Below, piece after piece: positions 1 to 9,062 of a DNA stretch of 64,000 nucleotides. The stretch comes from an uncultured Clostridia bacterium (GTDB taxonomy: Bacteria; Bacillota; Clostridia; Christensenellales; Borkfalkiaceae): contig CALVMD010000001.1 in the NCBI GenBank assembly GCA_944342025.1, positions 120,109 through 184,108 of the forward strand, read 5' to 3'. The position numbers and the translations under genes were made by a program. Each line of letters begins with the position of its first letter. Position 1 is the stretch's first letter. The notes beneath the pieces were generated by a model. That model saw only the letters and a program-made list of their open reading frames with translations. It did no database searches and had not been told where the DNA came from.

Positions 1-145
1 CGACGCCGCCTGCCTGCCCCAATGCGAGATGCACGAGCTGAGGCAGCAGGACCGCGAGCGCCACGACGCCGATGGCGACGGCGCCCTTTACTGTCAGCCT
101 GACTTTCAGAGAGATCCCTTTGCGGGAAAGTATGCTTTCCAACAT
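1..145 (-). CDS. N-terminal part of a membrane protein, possibly an ECF-transporter S component (cut by window edge)
   Basis: An ATG at 143-145 on the minus strand follows GGAG at a suitable distance and opens a frame that runs off the window. The 48 visible residues begin with a short basic stretch followed by one long hydrophobic segment and a Gly-rich turn. The sequence style (hydrophobic helix with LPQLVHL, then a Gly-Gly turn) recalls substrate-binding S components of ECF vitamin transporters, but too little is visible to be sure. The gene lies 27 nt after the aldo/keto reductase stop on the same strand, so the two may be cotranscribed. Confidence 0.55.
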   Translation of the reverse strand, partial: MLESILSRKGISLKVRLTVKGAVAIGVVALAVLLPQLVHLALGQAGGV

Positions 146-171
146 TTGTCTGTAACTCCTTCGATCAAAAT

Positions 172-1266
172 TTATTTACCGAAATACGCCGCGATCTCCT
201 TCATGCGTCCGACCTGATCGGCATGAAAAGGGCACCTGCGGTTGCAATGTCCGCAGCCGATGCAGTCGGATGCGGTTTTGCTCAGATTTTTATAATGATC
301 GGCGGCCAGTTCGTCGCCGATTCGCGCAAGATCGTAGTATTTGTTCACAGCTCCCACATCGATCCCCGCGGGACAGGGCTGGCAGTGATTGCAATACACG
401 CACTTGCCCGCCGCGTCTGCGGGCGTTAAAGAAGAGATGACCGAATAGTCCTTTTCCTCCTCCGCCGCGCCGAAATACCCCAAAAGCCCGCGCGCGTCCT
501 CGCGGTTGCGGATACCGGGCAAAACAGTGAGGACGCCCGGTTTATCCAGCGCATAGCGGATGCACTGCCGGGGCGTGAGCGCTTTTCCGAAAGGAGATGT
601 CTTTTCGTTCAGAAGCTGCCCGCCCGAAAACGCCTTCATGACGGAAATGCCGATGCCGTCGCGCTCACAGCGGCGGTACAGGCGCATCCGCTCTTCCGCG
701 CTGCCGTTCGCATAATCGCCGTGGCTGTAATCGTAACCCGGATTGATGCTGAACATGAGCATGTCGACGAGCCCCGTATCCAAAACCGCCTGCGCGGTGG
801 CAGGATCGTGCGAAGAGAGCCCGATGTGCCGCGCGACGCCCGCTTTTTTCATTTCCAAAAGATAATCGAGTGCGCCGCCCGTGCGGTATTTCCCCCAATC
901 CGAAAGCTCGTCGATACAGTGGATAAACGCGTAATCTATGTAATCGGTTTTCAGGTTTTTCAGCTGCCACTCGACGGAACGTCTGATCTCGTCCGCCTTC
1001 GTCGTCCAGCCGTATTCGCCGCGGGAATAATCCGCGCCGAAATGGATCTGATAAAAAACCTTATCTCTGACGCCCGCAAATGCGCTGCCGAACGCGGGAA
1101 ACGAACAGCCGTCCGCCGTCGCCAGGTCATAATAATTGACGCCCTGCTCAAAAACGTATTCGAGCGTGGCGGCAAACTCTTTTTCGTCCGCCTCGGGGAT
1201 ATAAGCCGTCCCCATGCCGATCACACCGATCTTGTCGCCCGTGCGCCGGTTGATCCGATATTCCAT
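172..1266 (-). CDS. Aldo/keto reductase with C-terminal 4Fe-4S ferredoxin-like domain
   Basis: A 364-residue cytosolic oxidoreductase. Residues 1 to about 270 form the aldo/keto reductase barrel: the YDLATADG and DYIDYAFIH segments correspond to the conserved Asp/Tyr and Lys/His active-site regions of that family, although the family's usual catalytic layout is only partly visible. The last 90 residues carry two cysteine clusters, CVYCNHCQPCP and CIGCGHCNRRCP, typical of two 4Fe-4S clusters. Such fused proteins are common in anaerobes; their substrates are mostly unknown. The start ATG follows GGAGAG, and a good sigma-A promoter lies 46 nt upstream. Confidence 0.9.
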   Translation of the reverse strand: MEYRINRRTGDKIGVIGMGTAYIPEADEKEFAATLEYVFEQGVNYYDLATADGCSFPAFGSAFAGVRDKVFYQIHFGADYSRGEYGWTTKADEIRRSVEWQLKNLKTDYIDYAFIHCIDELSDWGKYRTGGALDYLLEMKKAGVARHIGLSSHDPATAQAVLDTGLVDMLMFSINPGYDYSHGDYANGSAEERMRLYRRCERDGIGISVMKAFSGGQLLNEKTSPFGKALTPRQCIRYALDKPGVLTVLPGIRNREDARGLLGYFGAAEEEKDYSVISSLTPADAAGKCVYCNHCQPCPAGIDVGAVNKYYDLARIGDELAADHYKNLSKTASDCIGCGHCNRRCPFHADQVGRMKEIAAYFGK

Positions 1267-1311
1267 GCATTCTCTCCGTGCGCATCATCCGATAACGCCG
1301 ATTTTTTCTAT

Positions 1312-1340
1312 ATTATAACACGCGGCGCCTATAATGTCTA
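1312..1340 (-). promoter_or_regulatory. Sigma-A promoter of the aldo/keto reductase gene
   Basis: On the minus strand TAGACA (1335-1340) and TATAAT (1312-1317) are separated by 17 bases. The reductase ATG lies about 45 bases downstream. Confidence 0.7.
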
Positions 1341-1389
1341 ATACTTATTTTTTATCGGAAACCATACACGGAAACTATAAACAGAAAAG

Positions 1390-1417
1390 TTCGGCGCCCC
1401 TCTGCCGGGGCGCCGAA
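1390..1417 (-). terminator. Terminator after the GH51 gene
   Basis: Arms TTCGGCGCCCC and GGGGCGCCGAA pair perfectly around a 6-nt loop. On the minus strand the stem is followed by CTTTTCTG. It lies 17 bases beyond the GH51 stop codon. Confidence 0.8.
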
Positions 1418-1433
1418 ACGCATTCCTTTTCGG

Positions 1434-4025
1434 TCATTCGATCACAAACACGGTAAGGCTGTTTTTGTCGAGCGTATACTCCAGCTTGTTGCCCGCGATT
1501 TTGATGTTTTTCTCCCGCGGGACGATGTTGTGTTTCGCGCCGTAATTTGTGCCGATCTCGTTGATGATATTGATATCTTCGTCGGAAAGGGTAACGACGT
1601 GCGCTTTCTTTTTATCCCCGAAGTTTTTGATGTCCGCCGTCATCTTTTGCTCTTCGCCGCTCACGTTGACGACTTTCAGGAAGATCTTGTCGCCGTCGAA
1701 AGTCGCGCTCTGGAACACCCGTTCGTTTACACGCCAGACGTTTTTATCGAAGAGGAAGTGCCATTCGCCGTCTTTGAAGAAATAAGCGGTCAGCTTGTTT
1801 TTGGTATACACGAGGCGCATGGTGTTGCCCTCGGGGCTGTATCCGAGGAATTTGTCCTTGCCCATCAGCTCGCACACCGTGCGCATGAAATCGACGCGCT
1901 TGTCGAAAGAAACGTCATAGCCCTTGTGGTTTTTCCCGTATTGACAGCTCATGGAGAAACCGTTGCAGTCCATCGTGCCGCGGTCGGCTACGTCCTTTAC
2001 GCCGACGCCCGCGATAAAGCTCTGCTTGCCGCCGACCCTGCGGAAATCCACTTCGACTTCGCATTCTGAGAAATCGCCGTCGAGATAATAACCGTTGAAG
2101 GCATCCGCCTCGTCGATGAAGAGCTCTCCGTTTTCCAGCCTTCCGCCGATGCAGCGAGGGTACAGTTTCCAATCCCCCATCCCGTCGGCAAAATTATGCC
2201 TGTAAAGCTCGGTGCCGTCCGCAATGCTCTTGACGCGCACTTCCTTTACGGCGACGGCCGTCGCGTGCGCACCGATCAGAAGGCCGCCCGAATTGTCGTC
2301 GTCTACCTCGCTCACGCCGTCGATCAGCATTTTACCCGTATTTGCGGCAAACATCTGCTGCACATAATAGTTGGGCGTGTACATGATGTCGCGCGGGTTG
2401 AACCAGATCAGGTTGGGCGTCCATTTGTAGTTGGCGGTAGAGGCAAACAGCGGAGCGTAGCAGGTCATTTTGACGACATCGCTGTTGCGCTCGCAGCCTG
2501 TGAGGAACGCCGCCTCGGCGAGGGCGGAGCGCAGGTTATTTTCCCCGTTCAGCCGACCCCTGCCGTCGCTCATCGTGTGCATCGCGTATTCGCCCATGAA
2601 CACTTTCGCGCCGTCGCGGTCATAACAATCGTAACGCTTGGTATTGTCGATAAACCACTGATAGGAGTTGTAGACGTGTTCGTCCACGATCATGTTGCGG
2701 TATTTTTTATTGATCAGTTTCCAGTTGTCGTTGGAATCCTGCGGGCGGATGTCGACGCCTGCCGTCGTGACGACGGTGACATCAAACTTTTTGATGAGGT
2801 CGACCTGCGTGCCCGCATACGCATACTGTTCGAGCCCCAGAAGGCAGGCGGCAAAATTCTCAAAATAAGCGTCGCCCCAGTTTTCGTTGCCGATCCCCAC
2901 ATATTCGAGATCGAAAGGCGCGGGGTGTCCCATATCGGCGCGGACTTTTGCCCAGTGCGCCTCGACCGGGTCTTCCGAATCGACGCTGCCCTTTGCAAAA
3001 TACAGGAGGTGGGCGACGTTGTCGATGACCTCGCGTTTAAACATCCCCGTGCCGGGCATGATGCGGCGGTACCCTTCGCCGCGCTGGGTACCGACGCGGA
3101 TCTGACAGAGCAGGCCGACATGCAGAACGGGCAACGGCGCCATGTTCAGATCTTCGCAGAGGCAGAAATATTCGTAGAAACCGATCCCGTAAGACTGCAT
3201 ATAGCCCCACGTGTTGGCGATCTGCTTTCTCGTTTCCAGCGGGCCGACCGTATTGCGCCAGCGGTACTGATTTTCGAACACGTCGTCCCCTTCCACGACG
3301 CAGCCGCCGGGGAAACGGAAGAAAGAAGGATGGCAGTCTTTGAGCGCCTTTACGATGCGCGGGGAAAGCTTGCCGTTCCTGTATTTGTCGGGATCGCCCC
3401 AGACGGTGCTCGGAAGGAGGGATACGTAATCGATGCCGATATGCCCGTTACCCTTGAAGATCATGACGAGCCTGCCCATTTCCGTCGAGAGCGCTTTGAA
3501 CGAGCAATTCACCTTTTCCCACGAGCCGTCGTTTCCGGACAGCGGGATCTCGGCGACGGTGGTGAGCACCGAGCGTGCGCCGCGCACATAGACCTCGACT
3601 TTGCCTTCAAAGCCGAGTTTTTTGAAAAACATGCTGAAATTATACGTCTCGCCCTTGTCGAGCGCCATGCCGTAATAGTTCCAAGCCCCCACGGCGAACC
3701 CGGGGTTTTCCAGGCGGTAAATGCCGCCCACGCACATGACAAGATACGAAGGATTGCCGGGCGCGATGCCGCCTTCCTCCGCTATGTAATGAGGGCCGGC
3801 GCCGGAAATATCCCAATAAGCCGCTTTCTGCTTGCGCAGTTCCACCGGCGAGGAGGCGTTGAAATTGTCGTACGCGAAATATTCGAATTCAAACGAATTG
3901 TTGATGACCATTTCCGCGTTCAGGCCGCCGTCCGCCGCCTGATTGATGTCTTCGAAGAACAGCCCGTAAAGATGCTTGCTGACTTCGATACCCTTGTTGT
4001 TCTTGTCGAGCGTAAAATTGACCAT
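1434..4025 (-). CDS. GH51 alpha-L-arabinofuranosidase
   Basis: An 863-residue protein that would release terminal L-arabinofuranose from arabinan or arabinoxylan fragments. GNENWG carries the expected acid/base Glu and FMGEYA the expected nucleophile Glu of family GH51; FFRFPGGCVVEGD is also characteristic. Residues after about 620 form an extra module resembling the laminin-G-like part seen in long GH51 enzymes. No signal peptide is present, so it is probably cytosolic. I chose the ATG at 4025 because GGGAG precedes it; an upstream in-frame start would overlap the promoter. It probably works with the GH43 lipoprotein near 31 kb, although the two are not adjacent. Confidence 0.93.
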   Translation of the reverse strand: MVNFTLDKNNKGIEVSKHLYGLFFEDINQAADGGLNAEMVINNSFEFEYFAYDNFNASSPVELRKQKAAYWDISGAGPHYIAEEGGIAPGNPSYLVMCVGGIYRLENPGFAVGAWNYYGMALDKGETYNFSMFFKKLGFEGKVEVYVRGARSVLTTVAEIPLSGNDGSWEKVNCSFKALSTEMGRLVMIFKGNGHIGIDYVSLLPSTVWGDPDKYRNGKLSPRIVKALKDCHPSFFRFPGGCVVEGDDVFENQYRWRNTVGPLETRKQIANTWGYMQSYGIGFYEYFCLCEDLNMAPLPVLHVGLLCQIRVGTQRGEGYRRIMPGTGMFKREVIDNVAHLLYFAKGSVDSEDPVEAHWAKVRADMGHPAPFDLEYVGIGNENWGDAYFENFAACLLGLEQYAYAGTQVDLIKKFDVTVVTTAGVDIRPQDSNDNWKLINKKYRNMIVDEHVYNSYQWFIDNTKRYDCYDRDGAKVFMGEYAMHTMSDGRGRLNGENNLRSALAEAAFLTGCERNSDVVKMTCYAPLFASTANYKWTPNLIWFNPRDIMYTPNYYVQQMFAANTGKMLIDGVSEVDDDNSGGLLIGAHATAVAVKEVRVKSIADGTELYRHNFADGMGDWKLYPRCIGGRLENGELFIDEADAFNGYYLDGDFSECEVEVDFRRVGGKQSFIAGVGVKDVADRGTMDCNGFSMSCQYGKNHKGYDVSFDKRVDFMRTVCELMGKDKFLGYSPEGNTMRLVYTKNKLTAYFFKDGEWHFLFDKNVWRVNERVFQSATFDGDKIFLKVVNVSGEEQKMTADIKNFGDKKKAHVVTLSDEDINIINEIGTNYGAKHNIVPREKNIKIAGNKLEYTLDKNSLTVFVIE

Positions 4026-4059
4026 AAAAAAGTCTCCCGAAACAGTTTTCTTTTGTCTC

Positions 4060-4088
4060 ATTGTAACATAACAAAAATCGATAGTCAA
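4060..4088 (-). promoter_or_regulatory. Sigma-A promoter of the GH51 gene
   Basis: Minus strand TTGACT (4083-4088), 17-base spacer, TACAAT (4060-4065). The GH51 ATG is 34 bases downstream of the -10 box. Confidence 0.8.
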
Positions 4089-4172
4089 TGGCTGCACCGA
4101 AAAATATCCGGCGTTTTTACCTCTTTTTTTTTCATATTTTTAAGGTGAACGTTTCCTTCACGACAAAGAAAT

Positions 4173-4205
4173 CTCTCCGCCGTCCGCAAAGGCGAAGGCG
4201 GAGAG
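4173..4205 (-). terminator. Terminator after spoVAE
   Basis: CTCTCCGCC and GGCGGAGAG pair around a 15-nt loop, followed on the minus strand by ATTTCTTTG. It lies 6 bases past the spoVAE stop. Confidence 0.6.
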
Positions 4206-4210
4206 GCCGC

Positions 4211-4591
4211 TCAGTTTTTTTTACTCTTCGGGCGGAAGATCAGAGCAAACAGAAAGGAGAACACGATCGCCGCGGTGACGCCCGCGCTGGCGGCGGCAAG
4301 CGGCCCCGTGAGCGCATAAAACAGCCCCTTTTCCGCGCCGCGGATGCCGCCGCGGGCGAGCAGGTACCCGAACCCCGAAATGGGGACCGTCGCGCCGGCG
4401 CCGGCAAATTCAACGATGTAATCGTACAGTCCGAACGCTTCGAGCGCGACGCCCGCGAGCATAAAGATGACGAGGATGCGCCCCGCGGTCAGTTTGGTCT
4501 TGTTGATGACGACCTGCGCGAGCGTACAGATCGCACCGCCGACGGCGAACGCCTTGACGAACATGAGCAGGATGTCTGTATATTTATCCAT
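4211..4591 (-). CDS. spoVAE: Stage V sporulation protein AE (SpoVAE)
   Basis: A 126-residue membrane protein with about four hydrophobic segments, matching SpoVAE in length and in the segments GGAICTLAQ and GAGATVPISGFGYLLARG. SpoVA proteins form the inner-membrane channel that loads Ca-dipicolinate into the forespore and releases it at germination. It overlaps spoVAD by 8 bases and has its own GGAGAGG site inside the end of spoVAD, so the two are translationally linked. Expression under the forespore factor sigma-G is expected from the family. Confidence 0.93.
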   Translation of the reverse strand: MDKYTDILLMFVKAFAVGGAICTLAQVVINKTKLTAGRILVIFMLAGVALEAFGLYDYIVEFAGAGATVPISGFGYLLARGGIRGAEKGLFYALTGPLAAASAGVTAAIVFSFLFALIFRPKSKKN

Positions 4592-5597
4592 TTTCCGCCT
4601 CTCCGTTTTCGATCGCGACCGCGTGCGCGACGCACGGGATCGTATCCCCCTGCCCCGACGAAACGGTGGACAGGAGAGCGCCCGTCGCCGCGAACAGGAC
4701 CTTCCGGATCCCGCTGCCGCCCGTCAGTTTGTCATAGATATACGAATTCATGACGACCGCACTGCACCCCGCGCCGCTGCCGCCCTGAAATTCATCCTCT
4801 ATGACCTTGTATATGATCTCGCCGCAGTCGACGTGGTTTGCGGAAATATCCGTCCCCTTTTCCCACACGAGATCTTTTACGATGCGGCTGCCGAGCGCAC
4901 CGAGATCGCCCGTGAGGATGAGATCGTAATACGACGGATCCCGCCCCGTATCCCTGAAATGCGCCAAAAGCGTGTCCGCGGCGGCAGGAGCCATCGCCGC
5001 GCCCATGTTATTCACGTCCGAAACGCCGTAATCGATGACTTTTCCGATCGTCGCCGAAGTCAAGCAGGGTCCCCGCCCGTCTTTCGCGATCAGCGCCGCG
5101 CCCGCGCCCGTGACCGTCCACTGCGACTGCGGCGGGCGGGTCGTGCCCTGTTCGAGCGGATAGCGATACTGCCGCTCCGCCGAAGAAAAGTGGCTGCCCG
5201 TGACGGCGAGCGCGTTTTCGGCAAAACCTCCGTCGACCAGCGCCGCGCCGAGAAGGTATCCCTCGCTCATCGTCGAACACGCGCCGTAGATCCCCAAAAA
5301 CGGGATCCCGATCTCGCGGGCGGTAAAACTTGCCGATATGATCTGGTTGAGAAGATCCCCCGATAAAAAGACATCCACGCCGCGGGGGCGGAGCCCCGCC
5401 TTTTCCACGCACTTTTCCGCCGCCCACAGCAGCATTTTGCGCTCGGCCCGCTCGAACGTCTTTTCCCCGAAAGTGTCGTCCGTCAGGGCGCAGTCTACAT
5501 ACTGCCCCACCACGCCCGCACATTCCTTCGGCCCCGCGATCGCAGACGCCGAAACGATCCTCGGCCGATTTTCAAAAAATATCGTCTGACCCTGCAT
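4584..5597 (-). CDS. spoVAD: Stage V sporulation protein AD (SpoVAD)
   Basis: A 337-residue thiolase-fold protein of the usual SpoVAD length. The motif IPFLGIYGACSTMSEG around the thiolase-like cysteine and the GSHFSSAERQYRYP segment are characteristic. SpoVAD binds dipicolinic acid and is needed for its uptake into spores. The ATG at 5597 follows GGAAGG. In most clostridia spoVAC precedes spoVAD; here the upstream neighbour is a short gene on the opposite strand, so spoVAC must be elsewhere or absent. Confidence 0.94.
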   Translation of the reverse strand: MQGQTIFFENRPRIVSASAIAGPKECAGVVGQYVDCALTDDTFGEKTFERAERKMLLWAAEKCVEKAGLRPRGVDVFLSGDLLNQIISASFTAREIGIPFLGIYGACSTMSEGYLLGAALVDGGFAENALAVTGSHFSSAERQYRYPLEQGTTRPPQSQWTVTGAGAALIAKDGRGPCLTSATIGKVIDYGVSDVNNMGAAMAPAAADTLLAHFRDTGRDPSYYDLILTGDLGALGSRIVKDLVWEKGTDISANHVDCGEIIYKVIEDEFQGGSGAGCSAVVMNSYIYDKLTGGSGIRKVLFAATGALLSTVSSGQGDTIPCVAHAVAIENGEAENG

Positions 5598-5669
5598 AAC
5601 AAACCTTCCGTCGCTTGCAGTTTGTCCCGTTCCGCTCTTTTTATTCGGAGAAAATTTTGCAACGTATCG

Positions 5670-5699
5670 GTATAGCCCGAGCGCAAAGGGGGCATATTA
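5670..5699 (+). promoter_or_regulatory. Sigma-G-like (forespore) promoter
   Basis: GTATA at 5670-5674, an 18-base spacer and CATATTA at 5693-5699 agree with the Bacillus sigma-G consensus (GHATR, 17-18 bases, CATNNTA). The next gene starts 28 bases downstream. The match is short and could be chance. Confidence 0.45.
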
Positions 5700-5727
5700 C
5701 GTTTAACCCAACGCAAGGAGGCTATAT

Positions 5728-5859
5728 ATGTCCAAACGCAAAAAAGCAAAAGTAAGATCGCTGACGGACGAACAGTACAACGATTATCTGATGGCGCTCA
5801 AAGACGAACGCCCGACCATGCTGATCGATAAGGACGGAAAGAGAAAGCCTCAAAAATAA
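5728..5859 (+). CDS. Small basic protein, 43 residues, unknown; possible forespore gene
   Basis: ATG at 5728 follows AAGGAGG at ideal spacing and opens a 43-codon frame ending in TAA. The product is hydrophilic and Lys/Arg-rich (begins MSKRKKAKVRSL, ends GKRKPQK) with no membrane segment. It lies alone, divergent from spoVAD, between a sigma-G-like promoter and a strong terminator. That arrangement resembles genes for small forespore proteins, but I cannot name a family. Confidence 0.6.
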   Translation: MSKRKKAKVRSLTDEQYNDYLMALKDERPTMLIDKDGKRKPQK

Positions 5860-5900
5860 AAACGGCCGTTAACGGGAAATAAAAAATGCGGCCGCAATTA

Positions 5901-5938
5901 AAAATCAGCCCGCCGCGTGACCGCGGCGGGCTGATTTT
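5901..5938. terminator. Bidirectional terminator between the 43-codon gene and the magnesium ATPase gene
   Basis: A perfect 17-bp stem (left arm 5901-5917, right arm 5922-5938) encloses the loop TGAC. It begins with AAAA and ends with TTTT, so it can act on both convergent genes. Confidence 0.9.
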
Positions 5939-5953
5939 ATGTTCAAAACAACT

Positions 5954-8662
5954 TTACAGCAGAGCCCCGAAGCGCCCGACATATAATTTTTTGACGAGCG
6001 CGGTGAGCAGGATATACCCCGCCACGACAGCCGCCAGCACGGCATAATAGACCGCCGGCAGCGAAGAAAAACCGAGCGCCTCCCCGACGGAAGTATACGG
6101 GACGGACACAAGCAATGCAACGCCGCACAGCGTGAGCGCACATACGGGAGCGGACGCGTGATATTTGGGAGAGGGGAATTTTTTTCCGCGCAGCATATGG
6201 ATGACGAGCGACTGCGTAACGATAGATTCGACGAACCAACCCGTCCGGAAAACGGAGACAAACAGCGCGCGCCGCGCACCTTCTGTCAGCGCGTAAGAGC
6301 TGCCCGCCATATACGGGCACAGCACCCAATAGAGCAATACGTAAGTTAAAATGTCGAAAAGCGAGCTTACCGGCCCGAACCATAGCATGAATTTTACGAT
6401 CGAACGCGCCTCCCACACGGCGGGACGGGCAAGACAGCCTTCTTCCACATTGTCCCAGGGCAGCGATGTACAGGAAATATCGTACACCAGATTCAGAAGG
6501 ATCAGCTGTACCGAAAGCATGGGCAAAAAAGGGAGAAACACGCTCGCGATCAGCACCGAGAGCATATTCCCGAAATTGGAAGACGCCGTGATCTTGATAT
6601 ACTTCATCATGTTGGCGTACGTCTTCCTCCCCTCGACGGCGCCGTCCGCGACGACGGTCAGGTCCTTTTCGAGCAAAATGACGCCCGCCGATTCTTTGGC
6701 AATATCCACCGCCGTATCCACGGAAATACCCGCGTCCGCCGCGCGCATGGCGGGGGCGTCGTTGATACCGTCGCCCATGAACCCGACGACGTGCCCGCGC
6801 TCGCGCAATACCCGCACGACCCGTTCTTTCTGCGCGGGAGAAAGTTTTGCAAACACAGTCGCTTTTTCCGCCGCGGCAGAAAGCTCTCTATCGTTCAGAT
6901 TTTCAAGCTCTGCGCCGAGCAGGATATTTTCGCCCGCAAGCCCCACCTTGCGGCAGACGCAGGCGGTGACTTTTTCATTGTCACCTGTCAGGATCTTGAC
7001 GGAAACACCCAGATCGTGCAGGCGCGCCACCGCGTCCGCCGTCGTCTCTTTGGGCGGATCGAGGAAAGCGAGATAGCCGATGAGTACCATCTCTGCCTCA
7101 TCCGACATACTCACTTCTGCGCCCTCGGCAAGCCGCTTCTCTGCGACGGCGAGCACGCGCATGCCCTGCTCGTTCAGCTCGGATGCGCGCAAAAGCACAC
7201 TCTTTTTCAGATCGCCCGTGAGCGGGTGCACTTCGCCGTCCGTCTCCGCGAACGCGGACACGGCGAGCATCTCTTCCACCGCGCCCTTGGTGATGAGGAG
7301 GGTCTTCCCCTTCCCGTTCGTCACCGCAACGCTCATGCGGCGGCGCTCGAAATCGAAGGGGATCTCATCGACCTTGCGGTATTTCGTGAGGTCTTCCTCG
7401 GTAATTTCGCCGCTCGCGCGGAGTTCGTGCGTGCGCTCTATGACGGCAACGTCCATCAGATTTTTGAGCCCCGTTTGGTAATTGCTGTTGAGAAAGGCCC
7501 GGCACAAAACGTGCGCGTCCTCTTTTCCTTCCACGTTCAGATGCATCTCCAGAACGACCTTATCCTGCGTGAGCGTGCCCGTCTTGTCCGTACAGAGAAT
7601 GTCCATCGCACCGAGATTTTGTATGCAGTTGATGTCCTTGACGACGACCTTTTTCCGCGACATCGCCACCGCACCCTTTGCAAGGCATGCCGTGACGATC
7701 ATCGGGAGCATTTCGGGCGTCAGCCCCACGGCGATGCTGACCGCGAACAGCGCCGCGCCCAGCCATTCCCCTTTCGTAAACCCGTTGATCAGGAATACGA
7801 CGGGAACCATCGCCAGCATAAACCCGATCAGGATACGCGACACAGAATTCACTCCCTTTTCAAAGGCGGTCTTTTCCGTTTTGCCGGCAGAAAGCGTCTT
7901 TGCCGTCTGCCCGAACAACGTATCTTCCCCCGTCGCCGCGACGATTCCCACGCCGCTGCCGCTGACGACGTTTGTTCCCATGAACGCGAGGCAATTACAA
8001 TTTGTGAGCGAACCCGCCTCGCACGGCTCCGCCTTCTTTTCCTCGGGCGCGCTTTCGCCCGTGAGCGCCGACTGCGCGATAAACAGATCCTTCGCCGCGA
8101 CGATGCGAAGATCCGCCGGGATCATATCCCCCGCGGAAAGATATACCTCGTCCCCCACGACAAGTTCGGAGACGGGGATCTCCTTTTTCCCCTCGCCCAT
8201 GCGGGAGACGCAGGTTGTCGTCGTGATCATGGCGGAAAGCTTTTCCGCCGCCGCGCCGCTGCGCGTTTCCTGCACGAAGCGCAGGATGCCCGACACCGCG
8301 ACCATGACGACGATCACGATGACGGTGATATAGTTTTCCTCTCCCCTTTCGGCGAGAACGATGTCGGTAAACACCGAAACGGCGGCAAGGGCGAGCAAGA
8401 TGATCGTGAACGGATTGATAAAAGCCGCCAAAAAACGTGCGGCATCCCCCTTTTTCTTGCGGAAAGGCAGCACGTTCGCCCCGTATTGCTCCCTGCGGCG
8501 CTCTGCTTCGGCGCTCGTAATCCCGCCCCGTTCCGTCTGCAAATAAGCGTACGTCTCCTCTTCCGCGATCGCCGCGGCGGTGCGGACGCGCAGCTTTGCC
8601 TCCTCCGCACGCGCGATGTTTGCCGCCATGCGGGACAGAAACAGTCTCTTTTTCATTGCCAT
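5954..8662 (-). CDS. mgtA: Magnesium-translocating P-type ATPase (MgtA/MgtB family)
   Basis: A 902-residue P3B-type ATPase that imports Mg2+ across the cytoplasmic membrane. It shows TGES (residues 201-204), the family signature GLTPEMLPM (313-321) in M4, the phosphorylation motif DKTGTLT (359-365), TGDNE and GDGINDAPA, and about ten membrane helices. AGGAGG lies 6 bases before the ATG at 8662. The long leader contains an M-box riboswitch and terminator, which fits expression when Mg2+ is scarce and supports Mg2+ as the substrate. Confidence 0.95.
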   Translation of the reverse strand: MAMKKRLFLSRMAANIARAEEAKLRVRTAAAIAEEETYAYLQTERGGITSAEAERRREQYGANVLPFRKKKGDAARFLAAFINPFTIILLALAAVSVFTDIVLAERGEENYITVIVIVVMVAVSGILRFVQETRSGAAAEKLSAMITTTTCVSRMGEGKKEIPVSELVVGDEVYLSAGDMIPADLRIVAAKDLFIAQSALTGESAPEEKKAEPCEAGSLTNCNCLAFMGTNVVSGSGVGIVAATGEDTLFGQTAKTLSAGKTEKTAFEKGVNSVSRILIGFMLAMVPVVFLINGFTKGEWLGAALFAVSIAVGLTPEMLPMIVTACLAKGAVAMSRKKVVVKDINCIQNLGAMDILCTDKTGTLTQDKVVLEMHLNVEGKEDAHVLCRAFLNSNYQTGLKNLMDVAVIERTHELRASGEITEEDLTKYRKVDEIPFDFERRRMSVAVTNGKGKTLLITKGAVEEMLAVSAFAETDGEVHPLTGDLKKSVLLRASELNEQGMRVLAVAEKRLAEGAEVSMSDEAEMVLIGYLAFLDPPKETTADAVARLHDLGVSVKILTGDNEKVTACVCRKVGLAGENILLGAELENLNDRELSAAAEKATVFAKLSPAQKERVVRVLRERGHVVGFMGDGINDAPAMRAADAGISVDTAVDIAKESAGVILLEKDLTVVADGAVEGRKTYANMMKYIKITASSNFGNMLSVLIASVFLPFLPMLSVQLILLNLVYDISCTSLPWDNVEEGCLARPAVWEARSIVKFMLWFGPVSSLFDILTYVLLYWVLCPYMAGSSYALTEGARRALFVSVFRTGWFVESIVTQSLVIHMLRGKKFPSPKYHASAPVCALTLCGVALLVSVPYTSVGEALGFSSLPAVYYAVLAAVVAGYILLTALVKKLYVGRFGALL

Positions 8663-8825
8663 AGCCTACCTCCTTCGATCCAAAGTTCGAAGTTGGCAGC
8701 GCAAAGCCGATATTCTCTTTAAGGACGCGCGGAAAGACGGACCGTGCCCGTATCGGCCGCGCCTGAAACCGGCCTTCGACTGCCGTAACCTTCGTCCATC
8801 TTCCGGATCCTCCTTGTTTTTATTT

Positions 8826-8862
8826 TGAAAAAAGAAAACCCGCGTGCCGAAACGGCACGCGG
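8826..8862 (-). terminator. Riboswitch-controlled terminator in the mgtA leader
   Basis: On the minus strand CCGCGTGCCG, loop TTT and CGGCACGCGG are followed by GTTTTCTTTTTT. It sits between the M-box and the mgtA start, so ligand-dependent attenuation is the natural reading. Confidence 0.85.
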
Positions 8863-8895
8863 AACCATAGACAATAAAATATATGTTACATAAAC

Positions 8896-9048
8896 GCACA
8901 CCGTTTGAGCTTTGACTTTGCGGGGCGATGAAGCTGTGTTATGCCGCGCCTTGTGTTTCGACGCGGCCTGTTCAAACCTGCGCGCGATGTCTCCATCGCT
9001 TTGCGGCAACAGCCCGTATCCCCGTAATAGCCTTACTTACCGGATATT
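8896..9048 (-). ncRNA. M-box (ykoK-type) magnesium riboswitch
   Basis: The minus-strand leader contains the ordered conserved pieces of the M-box: GTAAGGCT, then TACGGGGATACGG followed by GCTGTTGCC, then TTTGAACAGGCC, TCGAAACACAAGG, GCATAACACAGCT and CAAAGTCAAAGCTCAAACGG. The first T-loop (GGTGAGGCT in many members) is AAGTAAGGCT here, a modest variant. A transcription terminator follows about 35 bases later and then mgtA. M-box RNAs fold when Mg2+ is plentiful and stop transcription of magnesium transporters. Confidence 0.88.
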
Positions 9049-9062
9049 CAATTTTCGTCTGT

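Noticed and set aside
2196-4148. Long plus-strand reading frame of 650 codons opposite the GH51 gene
   Set aside because: It is the complement of a GH51 gene with clear catalytic motifs; the product has no recognisable domain and no ribosome-binding site, as is common in GC-rich DNA.
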